From: Odiellus spinosus
Taxonomy: Eukaryota > Arthropoda > Arachnida > Opiliones > Phalangiidae
Assembly: GCA_963920705.1 (NCBI GenBank)
Contig: CAWUCO010000001.1
Coordinates: 953,982-1,017,981, forward strand
Length of the DNA: 64,000 bases
Direction: 5' to 3'
The notes beneath the pieces are model-generated. The model did not search any database. It worked only from the letters and a program-made list of their open reading frames with translations, and was not told the DNA's origin. This document shows positions 1 through 12,228 of this stretch, piece after piece. Within the stretch, counting starts at the first letter, position 1. Every line of letters begins with the position of its first letter. Both the position numbers and the translations under genes were made by a program.

Positions 1-1320
1 CCCAACTTGTTCTTTTTGCTTGCTTTTTGAATCAAGTATATACACAACAAACAGAAGAAATTTTCGACTTTCTTAATCTTTATTCACATATTTTTCTATT
101 TGATTAACTCAAAATGAATCTTTACTTACTAAAACTGAAATTTCCACACCAAATAGCAATAACATAACGGAACAAAGTAAAATGACTACGCATATTGGAA
201 TTGTGATGTTGTAACGTGCCAAATTACAACTTTAGACAACACGGAACAATTCAATTTAAATAATTTAATATTTAAAGCTTTACTATCCAAAGCTTTGCTT
301 CGGCTGAAGCGGAGAATTACCGTTTCGATCCATCCGTAAAATTTTTTCTTTACAATTAAACAAACGAGCGAAATCAAATGATTCTACGCTAAAGATTGAT
401 GCTGAACTCGTACTGATTTATTTGATTCGCTGGCTTAACTTAGCTTTATTCAGATGTTCATCGTCGTTAATGTTTACGTCATTCGAGTGCCTCTCAAATC
501 GGAGCTAGGATTATCGGTTATGGAAGTGTACGATTACATTCTTGATCGATTCAAGGAGTGTGATTGTCTTCCAATCTCTTCGTGTTTATTATCATATCAA
601 AGATTAAAATAATGGTCCAAATTCTTCCAATCGGTATTATTGTCACTACCCTTCAGTATAGCTGGTTAAATATGCAAACATTGCTTATAAAAACTGTAAT
701 ATTATTAACTTGGATAAAATCATTAATCTTACCTGTAATAAAATTATATTCCTGTGTTAAACCTTTTGTTTTCAAGCATGAATCAATTTTTTGATGTTTC
801 TCTTATTATTAATTTGGCTAGGTTTGCCAAGGTCTTTTTTTACACTTTTGTTTTAATTAACGGAATCGGTAAAAAGTTAAATTTGGACCCGCTTCTATTT
901 TCCCGCTATGAACAATTATAAAAAAAAAGCTTAAAAATTAATCAAAATTAGCTATAAGGAATGTAATTAAAAATATAAACGTGCGGTGTCAATACAGGCG
1001 CGAAATGGCTAAAGGAGCTATGTTGGTCCTCCAGTTTTGGAATTTCTGCTTTTGTGTCACATGACTTCTCTAAGCCACGCCTAATGTATATGCTCTATGA
1101 TATTATAAACTGTTGAATCAAAATTGATCGCGAAAAAAAGTTAAGTTGAAATTCGAACGGTGCCTCAGGCACGGGAGAAAAAATAAAAACCTTGTGTAAA
1201 ATGTTAAAAGCGGATATCAGGCCTGGTTAAATTTTGTAACCAAAACGGGATAGTATCTATTAAAAATCCATATTCTTTAACAAGTCTAAGATAATCAACT
1301 CTTGACAGACGGGGAACATA
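1..1320. other. Non-coding, no recognised feature
   Basis: AT-rich sequence with only short, low-complexity reading frames and no recognisable protein, RNA or repeat structure. The start of the PARP1-like fragment that follows (first zinc-finger cysteines and initiator Met) would be expected here or further upstream, but I cannot find it. Confidence 0.5.
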
Positions 1321-1324
1321 ACAA

Positions 1325-3287
1325 AGGCTACAAATTGGTACCATTTTGGATGTTTTTTTTTTTGAAAAATTTAAAGTGAAGTCAGAGGCGGACATTTCGC
1401 ATTTTGAATCATTACGTTGGGATGACCAGGAAAAAATTCGCAATAAAATGACTGGTGAAACTTCAGGTACTTCATTAACTCCAAAAGAAACGAAAAGAGA
1501 AAGCTCAACGGGCACGCCAGGAAATACAGACCCTGCTCAATTAAGCGAATTTTCAACAGAGTACGCAAAAACAAACAAATCTTCCTGCAGGGGATGCGAA
1601 GAATACGTCGTGAAAGACGCTCCTGGCCCATTCGACCGAAATGTAGCCAAATTGGGCGGTTAAATATGGAAATCTAAAACCGCACTATTATATATATAAA
1701 TATTCAAATTTTACCAGTCTTTTAATTAATTTAATCACCAAAAAGGGTCTAAAAATTGTGGGATTTTTCCTGGAAGCGAGGCCGTTAATTACATCATTTT
1801 TTGGTAGGATAGTAGAATTAGTAGGAATATAGTAGTTTTTTTCCCCGCCAAATTTAAAGATGACCATTGACGAAAATAATGGTATAGCTTTAGAATAATA
1901 CAGTGATAGACATCCGATATTGCTACAAGGAAAAAGTTTTGACTTTTACTAACCTAACCCAACACAACGGGACCAAAGCCAAAGAACCCTTATTTAACCT
2001 AACGTAAATTTTCTAATCCGTTCTAAATAGTTGGATTTCCCAAAGAAGAAACTCCGTTAAATTTCTCATCCCCTTAAATAAATTCTTGCCCACCCAAAAC
2101 CAATATTATTAACTGAAGTCCCGCTTAGAGAAACACAAAAGTAACCAAAAGTAAAATAACACGATTAAAACACCCAATTTCAAACTTAGCTTATATTATT
2201 AACCTCAACCGCAATATTATTGAATTTTAAAATCCTCTTCTAAATTCAGCACTTGCCACGAAATTAATTTTGATAATTAAAGTTTATTCTCAAGATTTAT
2301 AACGTAATTTTAGTAAACTTACCTTCCCGAGACGAGACCCGATTCAAGATTTTCCTCGTGAAAGTCCAACGCTTTACCACTAGACCACGGTGAGACGAAG
2401 ACCCCAACGAAATCTATTATATTTATTTGAGCTTTTTTGATGGAATTTGACTTTATAATACTAGCTTGAAGTTTTCGGTTGAATGGGAAAATATTCCCAT
2501 TTAATAGAAAGCCGTCATTGGGCTAGATTTTAAAATACTGGCTAGAAGTTTTCGGACGAATGGGATTCGATCCAACGGTATTCGGTTGAATAGGTAGACT
2601 CCGTGAAAGACCAGCCTAGGATATCAAAAATTTATAGAGAAAGTAATAAATCGAGGCGATTCGGTCCATTTCCAGCTTGGTACCATGTAGATTGTTTCGC
2701 TCAAGCTAGATAAGATTTGAATTTTTTCGACGATGGCTCCAAAATTCCAGGGTTTATGACACTTGATGTTGTAGATCAGAGAGCGATCAAAGAAAAACTG
2801 AAGAAAATAGACGTTTGACCAGAAAAAAAATGAAAACTGAAAATCCTCCGGAAATCCTTGATGGAGAAAAGAAAAAAATCGAAGAACATTCTCAAATGGT
2901 TTACAAGTGGCGCGATTCTCTGGAAAACTGCTTAAAAAGAAGCGAATGATTGAACTTTTAAAATATAATGATCAGAAAATTCCAACAGGAGAAAGCGATA
3001 TTTTAGATAGGCTATCTGATATTATGGCTTTTGGCGCTTTAGTACCATGCACCGAATGCGATCAAGGACAGTTTGTTTTTGCCAGTAACGGGTATCGCTG
3101 TACGGGAAATTTAAGCGAGTGGAGTAAATGTTTAAACGTTACGAAACTCCCCGCGAGAAAAGCTTTCTGGTACTCCTGGGTTTTAAGACTCTTAACTCCC
3201 AAGGAATACCAGTTTTTTCTTCATAAAGACTGTGACCCCGTCACATATTTCACCCTACTCTACCCTCTAAATTTTTTATTTTGGTAA
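1325..3287 (+). pseudogene. PARP1-like N-terminal fragment (Zn1 end, Zn2, Zn3/PADR1), broken
   Basis: Poly(ADP-ribose) polymerase 1 senses DNA breaks through three N-terminal zinc-binding domains. Here 1333-1440 gives the end of Zn1 (NWYHFGCF, then HFESLRWDDQEKI, a PARP1 signature), 1540-1620 the start of Zn2 (FSTEYAKTNKSSCRGCEEYV), 2678-2815 the end of Zn2 (WYHVDCFAQ, then FFDDGSKIPGF and IKEKLKKI) and 2860-3200 the Zn3/PADR1 domain (KIPTGESDILDRLSD, then C-x2-C-x12-C-x9-C ending in EWSKC). Breaks are visible: a +1 shift in the T run at 1351-1361, in-frame stops after CFAQAR and after KKIDV, and a shift near 2920 just before the Zn3 reading frame. Roughly 1 kb of unrelated sequence separates the two halves of Zn2 and could be an old intron. 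No BRCT, WGR or catalytic domain follows. I infer an unprocessed, truncated pseudogene. An assembly with indel errors is the alternative. Confidence 0.75.
2322..2400 (-). repeat. Degenerate tRNA-Glu(UUC)-like sequence, perhaps a SINE head
   Basis: Read on the - strand, an A-box-like GTGGTCTAGTGGTAAAG is followed by an anticodon-loop-like ACTTTCACG (UUC) and a weak B-box-like TCTTGAATCGG. This order and spacing match tRNA-Glu, but the acceptor and T stems do not pair well. It lies in the gap between the two PARP1-like halves. It is either a decayed tRNA gene or the head of a tRNA-derived SINE. Confidence 0.4.
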
Positions 3288-3289
3288 TT

Positions 3290-3880
3290 AAGATATATTA
3301 TAAGCCTATTTTTGTTGTATTATGTGTCACCTGCCCTTTAAAAGAAACTATTTTAACTTAAAAACGGGAAAAATATAAAAAAAAACATTTCCTTCTTAAC
3401 AAAGGACCGGATAGCCAAAATTTAGCGAACTCTAAGAAACCCCAATTCTAAAGATCCCCTCTAGACCAAGTAAAACTTCATGTGACCCTATCTCTACAAA
3501 ACGATACCAATAAACCCCCACTGCCATAACCCCCTCAAGGAACTAACGAGATGACATCGACCTTCACGTTCATGGTCACCTCAAATTCCCCAAAACTTTT
3601 CCATAAACCCTAGGAAAAAACACTCGGACAGCGTTTCACTCCTCAACCCCAACCCGAAGGTTCATCACTAACCAAGGCGTAGTATGCAGTAAGATAATTC
3701 TTTGCCAGGGGCGCATTTTAAAATGAAGTTGTCTATCCCTTTCGTACCAGTTAATCACTGCTTTGTTCGAACAGGAAGAATAAAGCTAAATTTCAATTAC
3801 ATATATATAGTGTTTTATAAAATTATATTTATTTTTTCTGAATAAACGCAAATAACTGGCAAAAGACTGGGATTAAAATT
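3290..3880. other. Non-coding spacer, nothing recognised
   Basis: Lies between the PARP1-like fragment and the MULE remnant. It contains scattered stop codons and no repeat or domain that I recognise. The missing downstream PARP1 domains are not here. Confidence 0.5.
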
Positions 3881-3899
3881 TTAATTACAGACTTGATCG

Positions 3900-4733
3900 A
3901 TTAAGGCAATACGATCCATTCGGTGTCACAGCGAAACTCGCACAACCATTGGTATCCTTTTTTGGGACTTTTATTGCGCTGCTAACGCATGTGTCATGAT
4001 ACCATTCCGAGCAACCGTCACATTGAATCATTTTACTACCTTTGTATGATTTTCTGCATACGCAGTAAGCAAGACTATGCCTGCTTTCGTGCAGTACCTT
4101 TAATTCGCAAGAGTTTTTTGATCGTATTGGAAATTGTGATAGATGACTTTTTTCCAAGCAATCTTTGAGATGTGTCCGCATAGTGTTTTTTGTCGTATTT
4201 TATTGAATGCATCCGGGCTCCGAATTCAAGCAAGCATTTAGAGCATTGGCTACCGCGTGTGCTCCACATTCTACTTCTACTAGCTCGGTAACTTTTATGA
4301 ATTTTACATCTAAGTTTTCCACTTTTGTGTTTTTAAACTGGGCGCTTATAAGGGACACCAGTTGAGGCAATCTTGATAATCTGTGACTTAAGGTTTCATA
4401 TTTCAAAGAATCGTATATGGAAATACTGGCATCTTCGTCCTTATAGAACCCCGCACCGCAAATGAAGTGTGGGCCAATGTTGGCGATCTGTACGTAATAC
4501 CCTTCGTTAGGGACTGTGTTTCGAATAAAAGGGATTCTATATTATCCAAAATCTACGTTCGTCCTAGATAAGGAATTTAATCCAGCAGTCATGTTCTTGA
4601 ATTCAGATTTTAGAATCAGTTGTGCAGCGTCTATTACCTCATTGTGCATATAAACTTTGGAAAGCACAGCTGCTTTATGCTCTAATGTTAAAGTTGTCGG
4701 TTTTTTGAGCCAAATACTTATTTCTTCGACGTT
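3900..4733 (-). pseudogene. Ulp1-like cysteine protease plus PHD finger, in frame after the MULE transposase
   Basis: Immediately after the transposase stop (TAA at 4736-4734) the same frame continues as EEISIWLKKPTTLTLEHKAA. It then shows the order of catalytic-triad motifs of C48 (Ulp1/SENP) proteases: His in NIGPHFICG, Asp in SISIYDSL, Cys in VECGAHAVANAL. A MRTHLKDC segment follows, and then a PHD finger (YCVCRKSYKGSKMIQCDGC, then EWYHDTCV). In-frame TAA codons occur after NVDFG (about 4551) and at 4202-4200. The end of the PHD finger (WLCEFRC) lies in another frame, so there is a shift near 3955-3970 in an A run. Ulp1-like domains are known cargo or fusion partners of MULEs. I infer that this was one long polyprotein-like gene with the transposase. 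Confidence 0.7.
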
Positions 4734-7700
4734 TTATGTAATGTGTGGATATTCTTCATCTTTCATATTAACAGGTGATAAAGAATGTCTGTTGCTTTGA
4801 ACTCTGAGAGGACTTTTTTCAACATTTGATTTAACTCTTTTCAGTCTATTTCTTCTCAGCCCGATAACAGTTTGAAAAATACCTTTCGGTCTACCCACAA
4901 GACCCAATTTCATGGGTTCTTTAACCTCGGGCAACTTGAAATCCCCTTTTACTTCATAATCCTTAGGACAGTATCGTGCGATTTTGGCGGAGCTTCCATT
5001 CTTTTCGGTTTCTTCGAAATCTTCTTCCAGATTCCTTCTGGTCTCGTTGGGCTTGTCTCTCTTTCTTCTATCTTTTTTTAAGTCTGATGGTTTTTTAACA
5101 ACGTCTATATCTTGATTTCCCTCTCCGTCACCATATTCCCTCTTCTCTTCATCTCCATCTTGACTCTCCTCTTCCTCTCCATCATGATTTCCCTCTTCGT
5201 CACCATCTCTCTCCTCTTCCTCTCCATCTTGACTCTCCTCTTCGTTACCATCTTGACTCCTCTCCCCTTGATCTCCATCATGATTTCCCTCTTCGTCACC
5301 ATCTTGACTTTTCTCTTCGTCACCATCTTGACTTTTCTCGTCGTCATCATCTCTCTCCTCTTCCTCTCCATCATGACTCTCCTCTTCGTCACCATCTTGA
5401 CTCCTCTCCCCTTGATCTCCATCATGATTTCCCTCTTCGTTACCATCGTGACTTTTCTCTTCGTCACCATCTTCTCTCTCCTCTTCGTCACTATCTTCTC
5501 TCTCCTCTTCCTCTCCATCTTGACTCTCCTCTTCGTCACCATCTTGACTCTCATTTTTCTCAATTTCACTATCTTTGGTCTTGTCATCTTCAGTGTCATC
5601 ATCGGGGTTATACTCTTGATTATTAATGATGATCTTAAAATCTGATCTCTCTGACCAAGTCTTGACTATCTTATTTACTATTTTTATTCTTTTTTGAAAT
5701 TGTTTTTGCCCGCATGAAGACAAAATATTTCCTAAAGTTTGAAGAATTGGAAGGGCCTCGCTATATTTTTCTTGGGAGGTCTTACATTTGTTTGGTCTGG
5801 AAGGATATCGAGTTTGAAATACCATTCGTTTTTGGCTGACGCACTTAGAGGATAGGCCGTCCATCCATAGTTGTTTCGAAAGTCTTTTGGGCAAAACTTC
5901 CGCTGTTAAAATATCTTTACCCAAGTATCTCCGGGCGATAAAAATATGGACGCACGGGATTTCTTTAGTAATAAAGGTAGAGCACGAACAAGTAATACCA
6001 TTCGTGATCGTGTCAGGATATTTGTCAATTGAGACGATAATGGAGTCGCTGTTGTCGACTGGAGTAGAAATGCTTTTGCAATTTACGGCTTTCCATAGTT
6101 TTTGAACTATGTTTTCGGAAAATACTGGTACAACTTTCTCGTAATTATCCCGAGCAGCATCTCGTAAATCGTCGTTATCAAATAAGATGTTAGTAAATTT
6201 ATTCTTGGTTTTTGCCTTAAATTTCTCATGGTTGTTGATGTTCTCAACATATGCGCAAAAAACTTCCATGTCATTGTAAAAATCGTCAAGAGCAGCGTTT
6301 CGTTTGCATATGGCTTTTATTTTTTGGTTAAAAGATTCTAATCTGTTATTTGTAGCTTCGCCAAGATTGAAATGCTGCCTGCGATAGGCTTGCACCCACA
6401 TTTCTTTGATTGCAATCCAGTTGTCTTGTATGTATTTCGCGAATTCGGGGTAAATAGAAAGATTCTCGTCGGCCAACATTGCTTCGACATTTTCTTTAAA
6501 AGAGATTTCCGTAAAAGAATACGCGAGTTTTTGAGCGTACTGTCGCGCCACTAGACTCGCTGCAGTCGGCATCCTAAGTGACGAAATCTTTGACTTTATA
6601 GCCTTCAACACATGAAACAAACAAATTTCAATATCCGCCTGAGGAAAAAGTTCTCGGAGAACGTTTATTTCTCCTAGATCTTTATCGACCATGACAGTTC
6701 TAGTATTTTTCCAATTGTCATTGTAAGTCTGAAAAGCTTTGAACATCTTTTCCACATTCTCTTTTTTGCAATTTTTTCTTAAGCATAGGCCAACTATTTC
6801 GCTCTGAAGATTACCATCGACTACCATAATTATGTATAAAGGCATTCCACAACGATTAAGGCAAAACGTCGCATCACGCAACAAGTGCTCAGGATACTTT
6901 TCATGTATTTCTCTCATACGACCGCTTTGCCAAAATATCAACTCCAAGTACTTGGTCGAAGGTTCTATAGATACTTCGACTACCTATGTTAAATTAATAA
7001 AAAATATTATTGAATGTAATGGCAAAGAAAGCATAATACTATTTGCAAGTTTGTAATATGATGGTACAAATCCTGATGTTACGTAACATTTATCTAAAGT
7101 CATGATGATCTAATCTTACTTTGTACAGAGCTTATACAATATCGTGGCAAAATGGTGGCTCTATTTTCACGTGACAAAATCAGTGTCAATCCACTGGTTT
7201 CTTATGAGCTCCTGGTATTACGTAAACATATCGAGATGAAAACCATTAAAGGGAGGGTGAAGAGAAAACGGTATCACTTTTATCGATTTTATTATTAAAA
7301 ATAAGACTGGTTCGAGTATTAAAGCATTCTGAATTTTGCAAAATATCAGCAAAAATTTTGATTTTATCTTTCAATTAAAAAAAGACCCTCCGACTAATCA
7401 CAAGACGTCCACTTTTGGCTTCATCAAATATCCGCCACACGCTTTGTTGTACGCGCTATATTGTGCTCGTGAAAATAATCATAAACTAGATTTTAGAACG
7501 ATTCAGAGAGTGTGCCATGGCACGGGTCGCTGGAATATTACTAAGCCAAAGGACCTGGGGTGTCTTTGATTAATCGGAGGTTCTCATATTCCTTCTTTTG
7601 TACATTTCCTGATTGTTTTGCTACGACGCAAACATGCCTTATATTTTAGACGCTGAATCAATAAAAATTCACTTATTTTTCCTCTTCACCCTCCCTTTGT

Positions 7701-8350
7701 CTCAAATTATGCTTAATTATTTTGTAGTAGTTTTATGCCTTCCTCAACAAAAAGGAGCACAAAAGGTTTATTTGATTAAAATTTACCATTTGTGGATCAT
7801 CTTTTTGGTCTTTTTGTAATTGTAAAATAAGTCTCTGCGCAGAGTCTGCAGTTACTCTTTCCCGATCTTTGAGTGACACTTTTGATTTGAAGTTTTGTAG
7901 GGACTTGGGAATTTCATATCTGCCCGTCTCTGTTATAATCGCTTCTAGAATAAGCTTATTATCACCTCGAACTTTGACGAAATCTAACACTTTCGCCTTC
8001 TGATCTACATTTGCTTGACGCAGTGCTCGATTAGCCGGATATTTTTCATAAAGTTCTGGCCCGATGTCATGATTGTGAGCTAGATCAATAGATGATACGT
8101 ACAAAGCTTGCAATTTGGCACTCGCCGAGTACGTAACATGGGCAGGACAAGAGTTGGAGAAAGTGGACGATTTTCTTTGCCCCTTAGCTTTCGACAGGTA
8201 CTCACCATAATGTACACAAATCATTTTGACTTTGGCCTACTTGAGTTTTTCTTCCAGAGGAGTATACACTCCATTTTTGGCTTTTATACACGCAGTTTTG
8301 TTATGACTTTCGACCGATGTAGCATGTGCATTTGTGGTGATCGAGCAGCG
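4734..8350 (-). pseudogene. MULE transposase with SWIM zinc finger, two exons, N-terminus broken
   Basis: Exon 1 (about 8350-7787) carries the N-terminal DNA-binding-like region (CVHYGEYLSKAKGQRKS, then LAHNHDIGPELYEKYP). It has an in-frame TAG just before MICVHYG at 8224. The donor ATG|GTAAAT lies at 7786 and the acceptor AACATAG at 6984, giving an intron of about 803 bp that restores frame (DDPQM joined to VVEVSIEPSTKYLEL). Exon 2 (6983-4734) holds the DDE core: LLRDATFCLN (first Asp), MVDKDLGEINVL (second Asp), the CLFHVLKAI motif, and a SWIM finger CSCSTFITKEIPCVHIF. An Asp/Glu/Gly-rich repeat follows, then a basic tail. The family is recognised with confidence; activity is unlikely given the upstream stop. 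Confidence 0.8.
5110..5565 (-). repeat. Coding minisatellite: about 21-bp acidic repeats inside the transposase
   Basis: Imperfect repeats of roughly 21 bp, read on the - strand as variants of ESQDGDEE, EREDGDEE and GNHDGDQGER. Two longer blocks (GNHDGDQGERSQDG) occur twice, which shows block duplication. The tract keeps the reading frame open across about 150 residues. Because of the biased composition, antisense frames are open too, and those are not genes. Confidence 0.85.
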
Positions 8351-8455
8351 AATGGCTATAAACCCGTCGATTTATCGAACATGGCTCACATCTGACAAAC
8401 ACCCTGCTTTCACGGCTCCGAATTATCCGAATAACATATTTAATGCCTCAGTTAA

Positions 8456-8612
8456 ATGGACTATCTGTTCTGAAATTAGCCCCTTTAAAATGCTCTTCCC
8501 TTATGCACACAGCCTAGCTTTGATTGTACAATTTTTTTTTTGTACAATGTCGTCTGCTAAGCCAGAAAAGAAGGCGACTTTAAAGGGGATTTAAAAATCG
8601 CAGATAGTCCCT
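8456..8612. mobile_element. 157-bp inverted-repeat element flanked by TTAA
   Basis: Terminal repeats ATGGACTATCTG and CAGATAGTCCCT pair with one mismatch, and TTAA sits on each side (8452-8455, 8613-8616). A second, inner inverted repeat (CCCCTTTAAAATG against GACTTTAAAGGGG) lies within. TTAA duplication is typical of piggyBac and Kolobok families, but which one this belongs to cannot be told from a non-coding element. A relative lies at 12675-12808. Confidence 0.65.
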
Positions 8613-8925
8613 TTAAATGTACCTTTAGAATGATGGGGGCAAATACTTGATTTTTCGGTGGAGATCATGCAGCTCAAAAACTGCCTGCATTCGCGAGAGT
8701 TCCCCTGATTTCACCCGAGTGTCTGCCCCTCTTTTTAATATTGCGGCGGGTTTCATCTAGTTACTTCGGGGATTATGTAGTTGTATTATATATTGTTTTC
8801 AAATTTCAAAAGTTAGCCCTCCGTCTCCCGAAAGACAAATTGACCTGTTTATAATTGTATTTAAAATATTCACTTGATTCGAATTTAAAATAAATAAGGG
8901 CTACGTTACCCGATTTAATTTTATC

Positions 8926-9499
8926 GTATAGCCAGAGTGCATGACTTGGGTGAGCTTGGCAAAGTTCAGACACTTTTAGGAAAATGGTTATCCAGCGTTT
9001 TTAAAGGAACCCGCACATTCCCTCAACGTCAAATATTTCTGAAAATTGGCTATGTGGTACTTTGGAACAAGCTGATTAAAAGTTTCAATGGGCACAACGA
9101 CCAAAACATCAAAATCTTGGGCGCTATTGGCCCCCAAAGTCAAAGAAAGTCAAGAAAGGCAGAATAATTCGTATTATTTTCCAAAAAAGTCCATATGTAC
9201 TAATATGTTTCGTGTTAATTAAGAAATCGATAGATAACATTTAGAGAAAAATTCCAAATTAATTAATTAATATCCCGCCATAGGAAATACATGGGCTTTT
9301 ATTGATTTTGGCGCCCAAAATTTTGATTTTTGGTCATTGTGCCCATTGAGACTTTTAATCAGCAATTAGAATGATCTGACGTACATTATACCAAATTTTC
9401 CGAAAATTTTGCCGTCAAGCACTTTTCATAGTTAATGTGCGGGGTCCTTATAAAACCAGTAAAATTTTGCGTAAAACATTTTCTGTCGTAAGTCTATAC
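8926..9499. repeat. Foldback element with arms of about 200 bp
   Basis: The left arm (8926-9133) and right arm (9296-9499) are imperfect reverse complements along their length. The best stretch pairs GATTAAAAGTTTCAATGGGC with its partner at 9335-9360. The outer ends are GTATAG and CTATAC. The central loop is about 160 bp. No coding potential and no clear target duplication were seen. It is probably a MITE or foldback transposon. Confidence 0.65.
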
Positions 9500-10494
9500 A
9501 GGCCTATACGTTTTAACAAAATCGTGAAATATCAGAGTCACCTAACCTTTAAACTAACCTTCTACCATCGAGCTGCACCCCCTTCCTTCCCGTATACCAA
9601 AATACAGGGAAATGACAATGGAGCATAATTAAAATTGAAACGTCTGTATCTTTGTTAATAAAGGTTTCCCCCAAATAATTTTTGGACTAAAAGACGATAT
9701 TGTAACCCCACTGAATAACGATGCCTTACCTAACCATACGATATCGTATTATCCCCAATTTTTGCACCATTTTTTTGTCGCATTTTTCTCTTTCAGTAAA
9801 TGTAATTTTTTTCTGAATTCATCGCCAGGAGCTATTCTACAATATGTCAAAAATGTCTCCCGCTTACGACGTACCTACGACTCACTTGCACTTTATTATA
9901 TACATGCCAAAAGAGGGATCAGCGGATTTCAATAAAATTAGTGAAAACGCTTTTTGAGCGGCAATATTATTATATGATAGTAGCCGTAATGAGAGGCCCC
10001 ACTGTCAAATGTAAACACGTCACCCATGACATTTAGTCATAGGTTTGCCGCCAGCACCGCAACCATGCCAAATAAGTATATCATAGAGTCAAATTACCTA
10101 TTTATAAGCCAGAAATGTCGTCAAAGAAGATATACCATTGTGAAGGTTATTCATTTAGCGCTTAAGAACGGTCTGGGTAATTGCTAACATATTTAGCCCA
10201 ATGGTGTCAAAGAAAGGATCGCCCATAATCTAGTACGCAGCGTAGAACATATATTTTCTATGTACGCAGTAACGCGCATCACCGCGTACTTCGGTTTTAA
10301 AATTTGCAACGGGACCACCGTTGCCTTAAATGATATTGACTATGTCCAGACCCATGTCTCTCATAAGTTATTAAGCGTAACAAACAAAAACTAAAGGATT
10401 TTATATTAAATTTTTTCTGGCTGCAGGATTTTGACGAGCTAGAGCACCATAAAGGGACAAAATCAGATATTGTGAAACGAAAGGCCCAATGTAG
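9500..10494. other. Non-coding, nothing recognised
   Basis: No domain, RNA or internal repeat was found. Short frames here are interrupted and have no family resemblance. Confidence 0.4.
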
Positions 10495-10692
10495 ACAAGT
10501 AGAATATGTAGTCAATAAAGTTGAATATGTAGACAATAAAGTTGAATATGTAGACAATTAAGCAAAATAAGAGACAGTTTAGTGAAATAAAGAGACAGTT
10601 TAATGAAATAAAGAGACAGTTTAATGAAATAAAGAGACAGTTTAATGAAATAAAGAGACAGTTTAATGAAATAAAGAGACAATTAAGTTAAA
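10495..10692. repeat. Two adjacent 21-bp minisatellites
   Basis: About three copies of a GTAGACAATAAAGTTGAATAT-type unit (10495-10557) run into about six near-identical copies of AAAGAGACAGTTTAATGAAAT (10568-10692). Both have a 21-bp period and share a GACA core, so the second array probably derives from the first. Confidence 0.85.
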
Positions 10693-11638
10693 TTGGAAGA
10701 CAAGTAGATGATTGGGTTAAATTGGTTAATTGTCAAATATGTATGATTGTTAGACATTAGGATAAATTGGAATACAACTAAAGAAATTTAACTGATTAAA
10801 TTTATGTTTCCACAAACGACCTTTAAACTGGACGAACTAGTGATCGAATCAAGAGATTGCGGAACGGTAAAAGAAAAAAAACTTCGTAGCTATAGTATTA
10901 CAAATGCCTAAGTGCAATCTTGGTCAACAGGGTCTTCTGGTTCGCGATTTGAAATGAAAGACATTTGGTACGGCATCGTCTGCTAGGCAACGGTGACGTT
11001 ACTGTGGTTACCCTTTTGGGCGGCGGCTAAAAGTCACTAATGTTAGGTCATTACAAGCCCGAAATTACGCGCTTGCATTCAAACTTAACCAGACTTTGTG
11101 CATTAATATTATTTCACGTTTGCTGGCATATATTTTAATGTGAAAAAAAAAATTATTATTCCACGGAATATGGGTACAAACAACAAAAATAAGTTGAGAA
11201 AAACATAAGTGTGCAAAATGTTATAGCAATTTGATTTTTACGGTCGAAACTGCAGGGTTGTAAAAAAGGAATTTTTTTAAAGAGGACTTATGACCTTCGA
11301 CCACCCTGGGCTAGAATAATTAAACTGGTCCAGGGCCCTAGAGAGGAAAGACCTCACAAAATCTTTGGATTTTTTTAAATGAACCCGTGGACCACTTACC
11401 CCCCCCCCCTCCTCCGATTTAAATTTTTAAGTAGACCAGGCAATTTTTAAAGTGGTCATTTGCCCTCTGGCACGCCTTATTTCCCACGCTGAATTCGCAA
11501 GATTCGCAACCAAAACTAGCCTAATTGGCGCTGCGGTACTGATGCTTTCGTCGTCTGGTAAGATGTGATACAATTTGCTTTTAACTCAACACCTCACAGT
11601 ACAGGACACTGGACATTGTCCGATAAATTTTCTAAATG
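10693..11638. other. Non-coding, nothing recognised
   Basis: AT-rich sequence with a C9 run near 11401. No gene or transposon end was identified. Confidence 0.4.
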
Positions 11639-11640
11639 TA

Positions 11641-11816
11641 GGGTGAATCAGTGTAAGTTTGGACAATTTATAAAAAAGTGTTATTTGAAAGGCTAAAGTT
11701 CAACACTAACTAATTCACTCCCTATTAGATGAATTTCGCGCCTTTTTAGCAGACGATAGTATTTTTTTTATTAAGTGTCCAATCTTAGCCTTGTCCAAAT
11801 TTACACTGATTTACCC
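11641..11816. mobile_element. 176-bp MITE with TA duplication (Tc1/mariner-like)
   Basis: Terminal repeats GGGTGAATCAGTGTAAG and its reverse complement (ATTTACACTGATTTACCC) are about 27 bp long with few mismatches, and TA lies on each side (11639-11640, 11817-11818). There is no coding capacity. TA duplication plus this end type points to Tc1/mariner mobilisation. Confidence 0.75.
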
Positions 11817-12228
11817 TACCATAACTTTTCATTTTCTAGAAGTGTAGTTATGTAAATAACAAGCCTTATGTACAGCCCTCTTATGTATATTATATCAGTC
11901 TATGACGTGATCTAAAGTATAAAAGGCAAATAAACGCTATTATTTTAGAGTTAACTTTGTATAGTTTATAAACATACAAAACAGGTCTCAATGGACATTT
12001 CTATGATAAGAAAAGGCATTTTCTGGTACACTAAATCTGGCAATGTCAAATATTTTTTTTAAAATGACAAATAACTTTTAAATGTCCAATAAGAAAATAA
12101 CCTGATTTCCCTCCCTGCAAGACTTTAGTTATCTACCATAGATATATAAAAAAATTAACTAGATACACAGTTGTTTTTATTGTCGATGTACGAAACTACG
12201 AAATAGCTTTTCACGAGCGTGACATTTA

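Larger units (their letters stand above)
3885..8350 (-). mobile_element. Decayed MULE-type DNA transposon with transposase, Ulp1-like protease and PHD finger
   Basis: Everything in this span that looks coding is on the - strand and ordered as in Mutator-like elements: FAR1/ZSWIM3-like N-terminal domain (8.3-7.8 kb), intron, MULE transposase core with SWIM finger (6.98-4.73 kb), then a Ulp1-type cysteine protease and a PHD finger (4.73-3.90 kb). I could not identify terminal inverted repeats or a 9-11 bp target duplication, so the ends are only the limits of recognisable coding sequence. Several stops and shifts show that it is no longer autonomous. Confidence 0.75.

Noticed and set aside
5105..5645. 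Open frames overlapping the MULE transposase (basic repeats on -, Leu/Ser/Thr-rich on +)
   Set aside because: Shadow frames of the acidic coding minisatellite; the transposase frame alone has conserved motifs.
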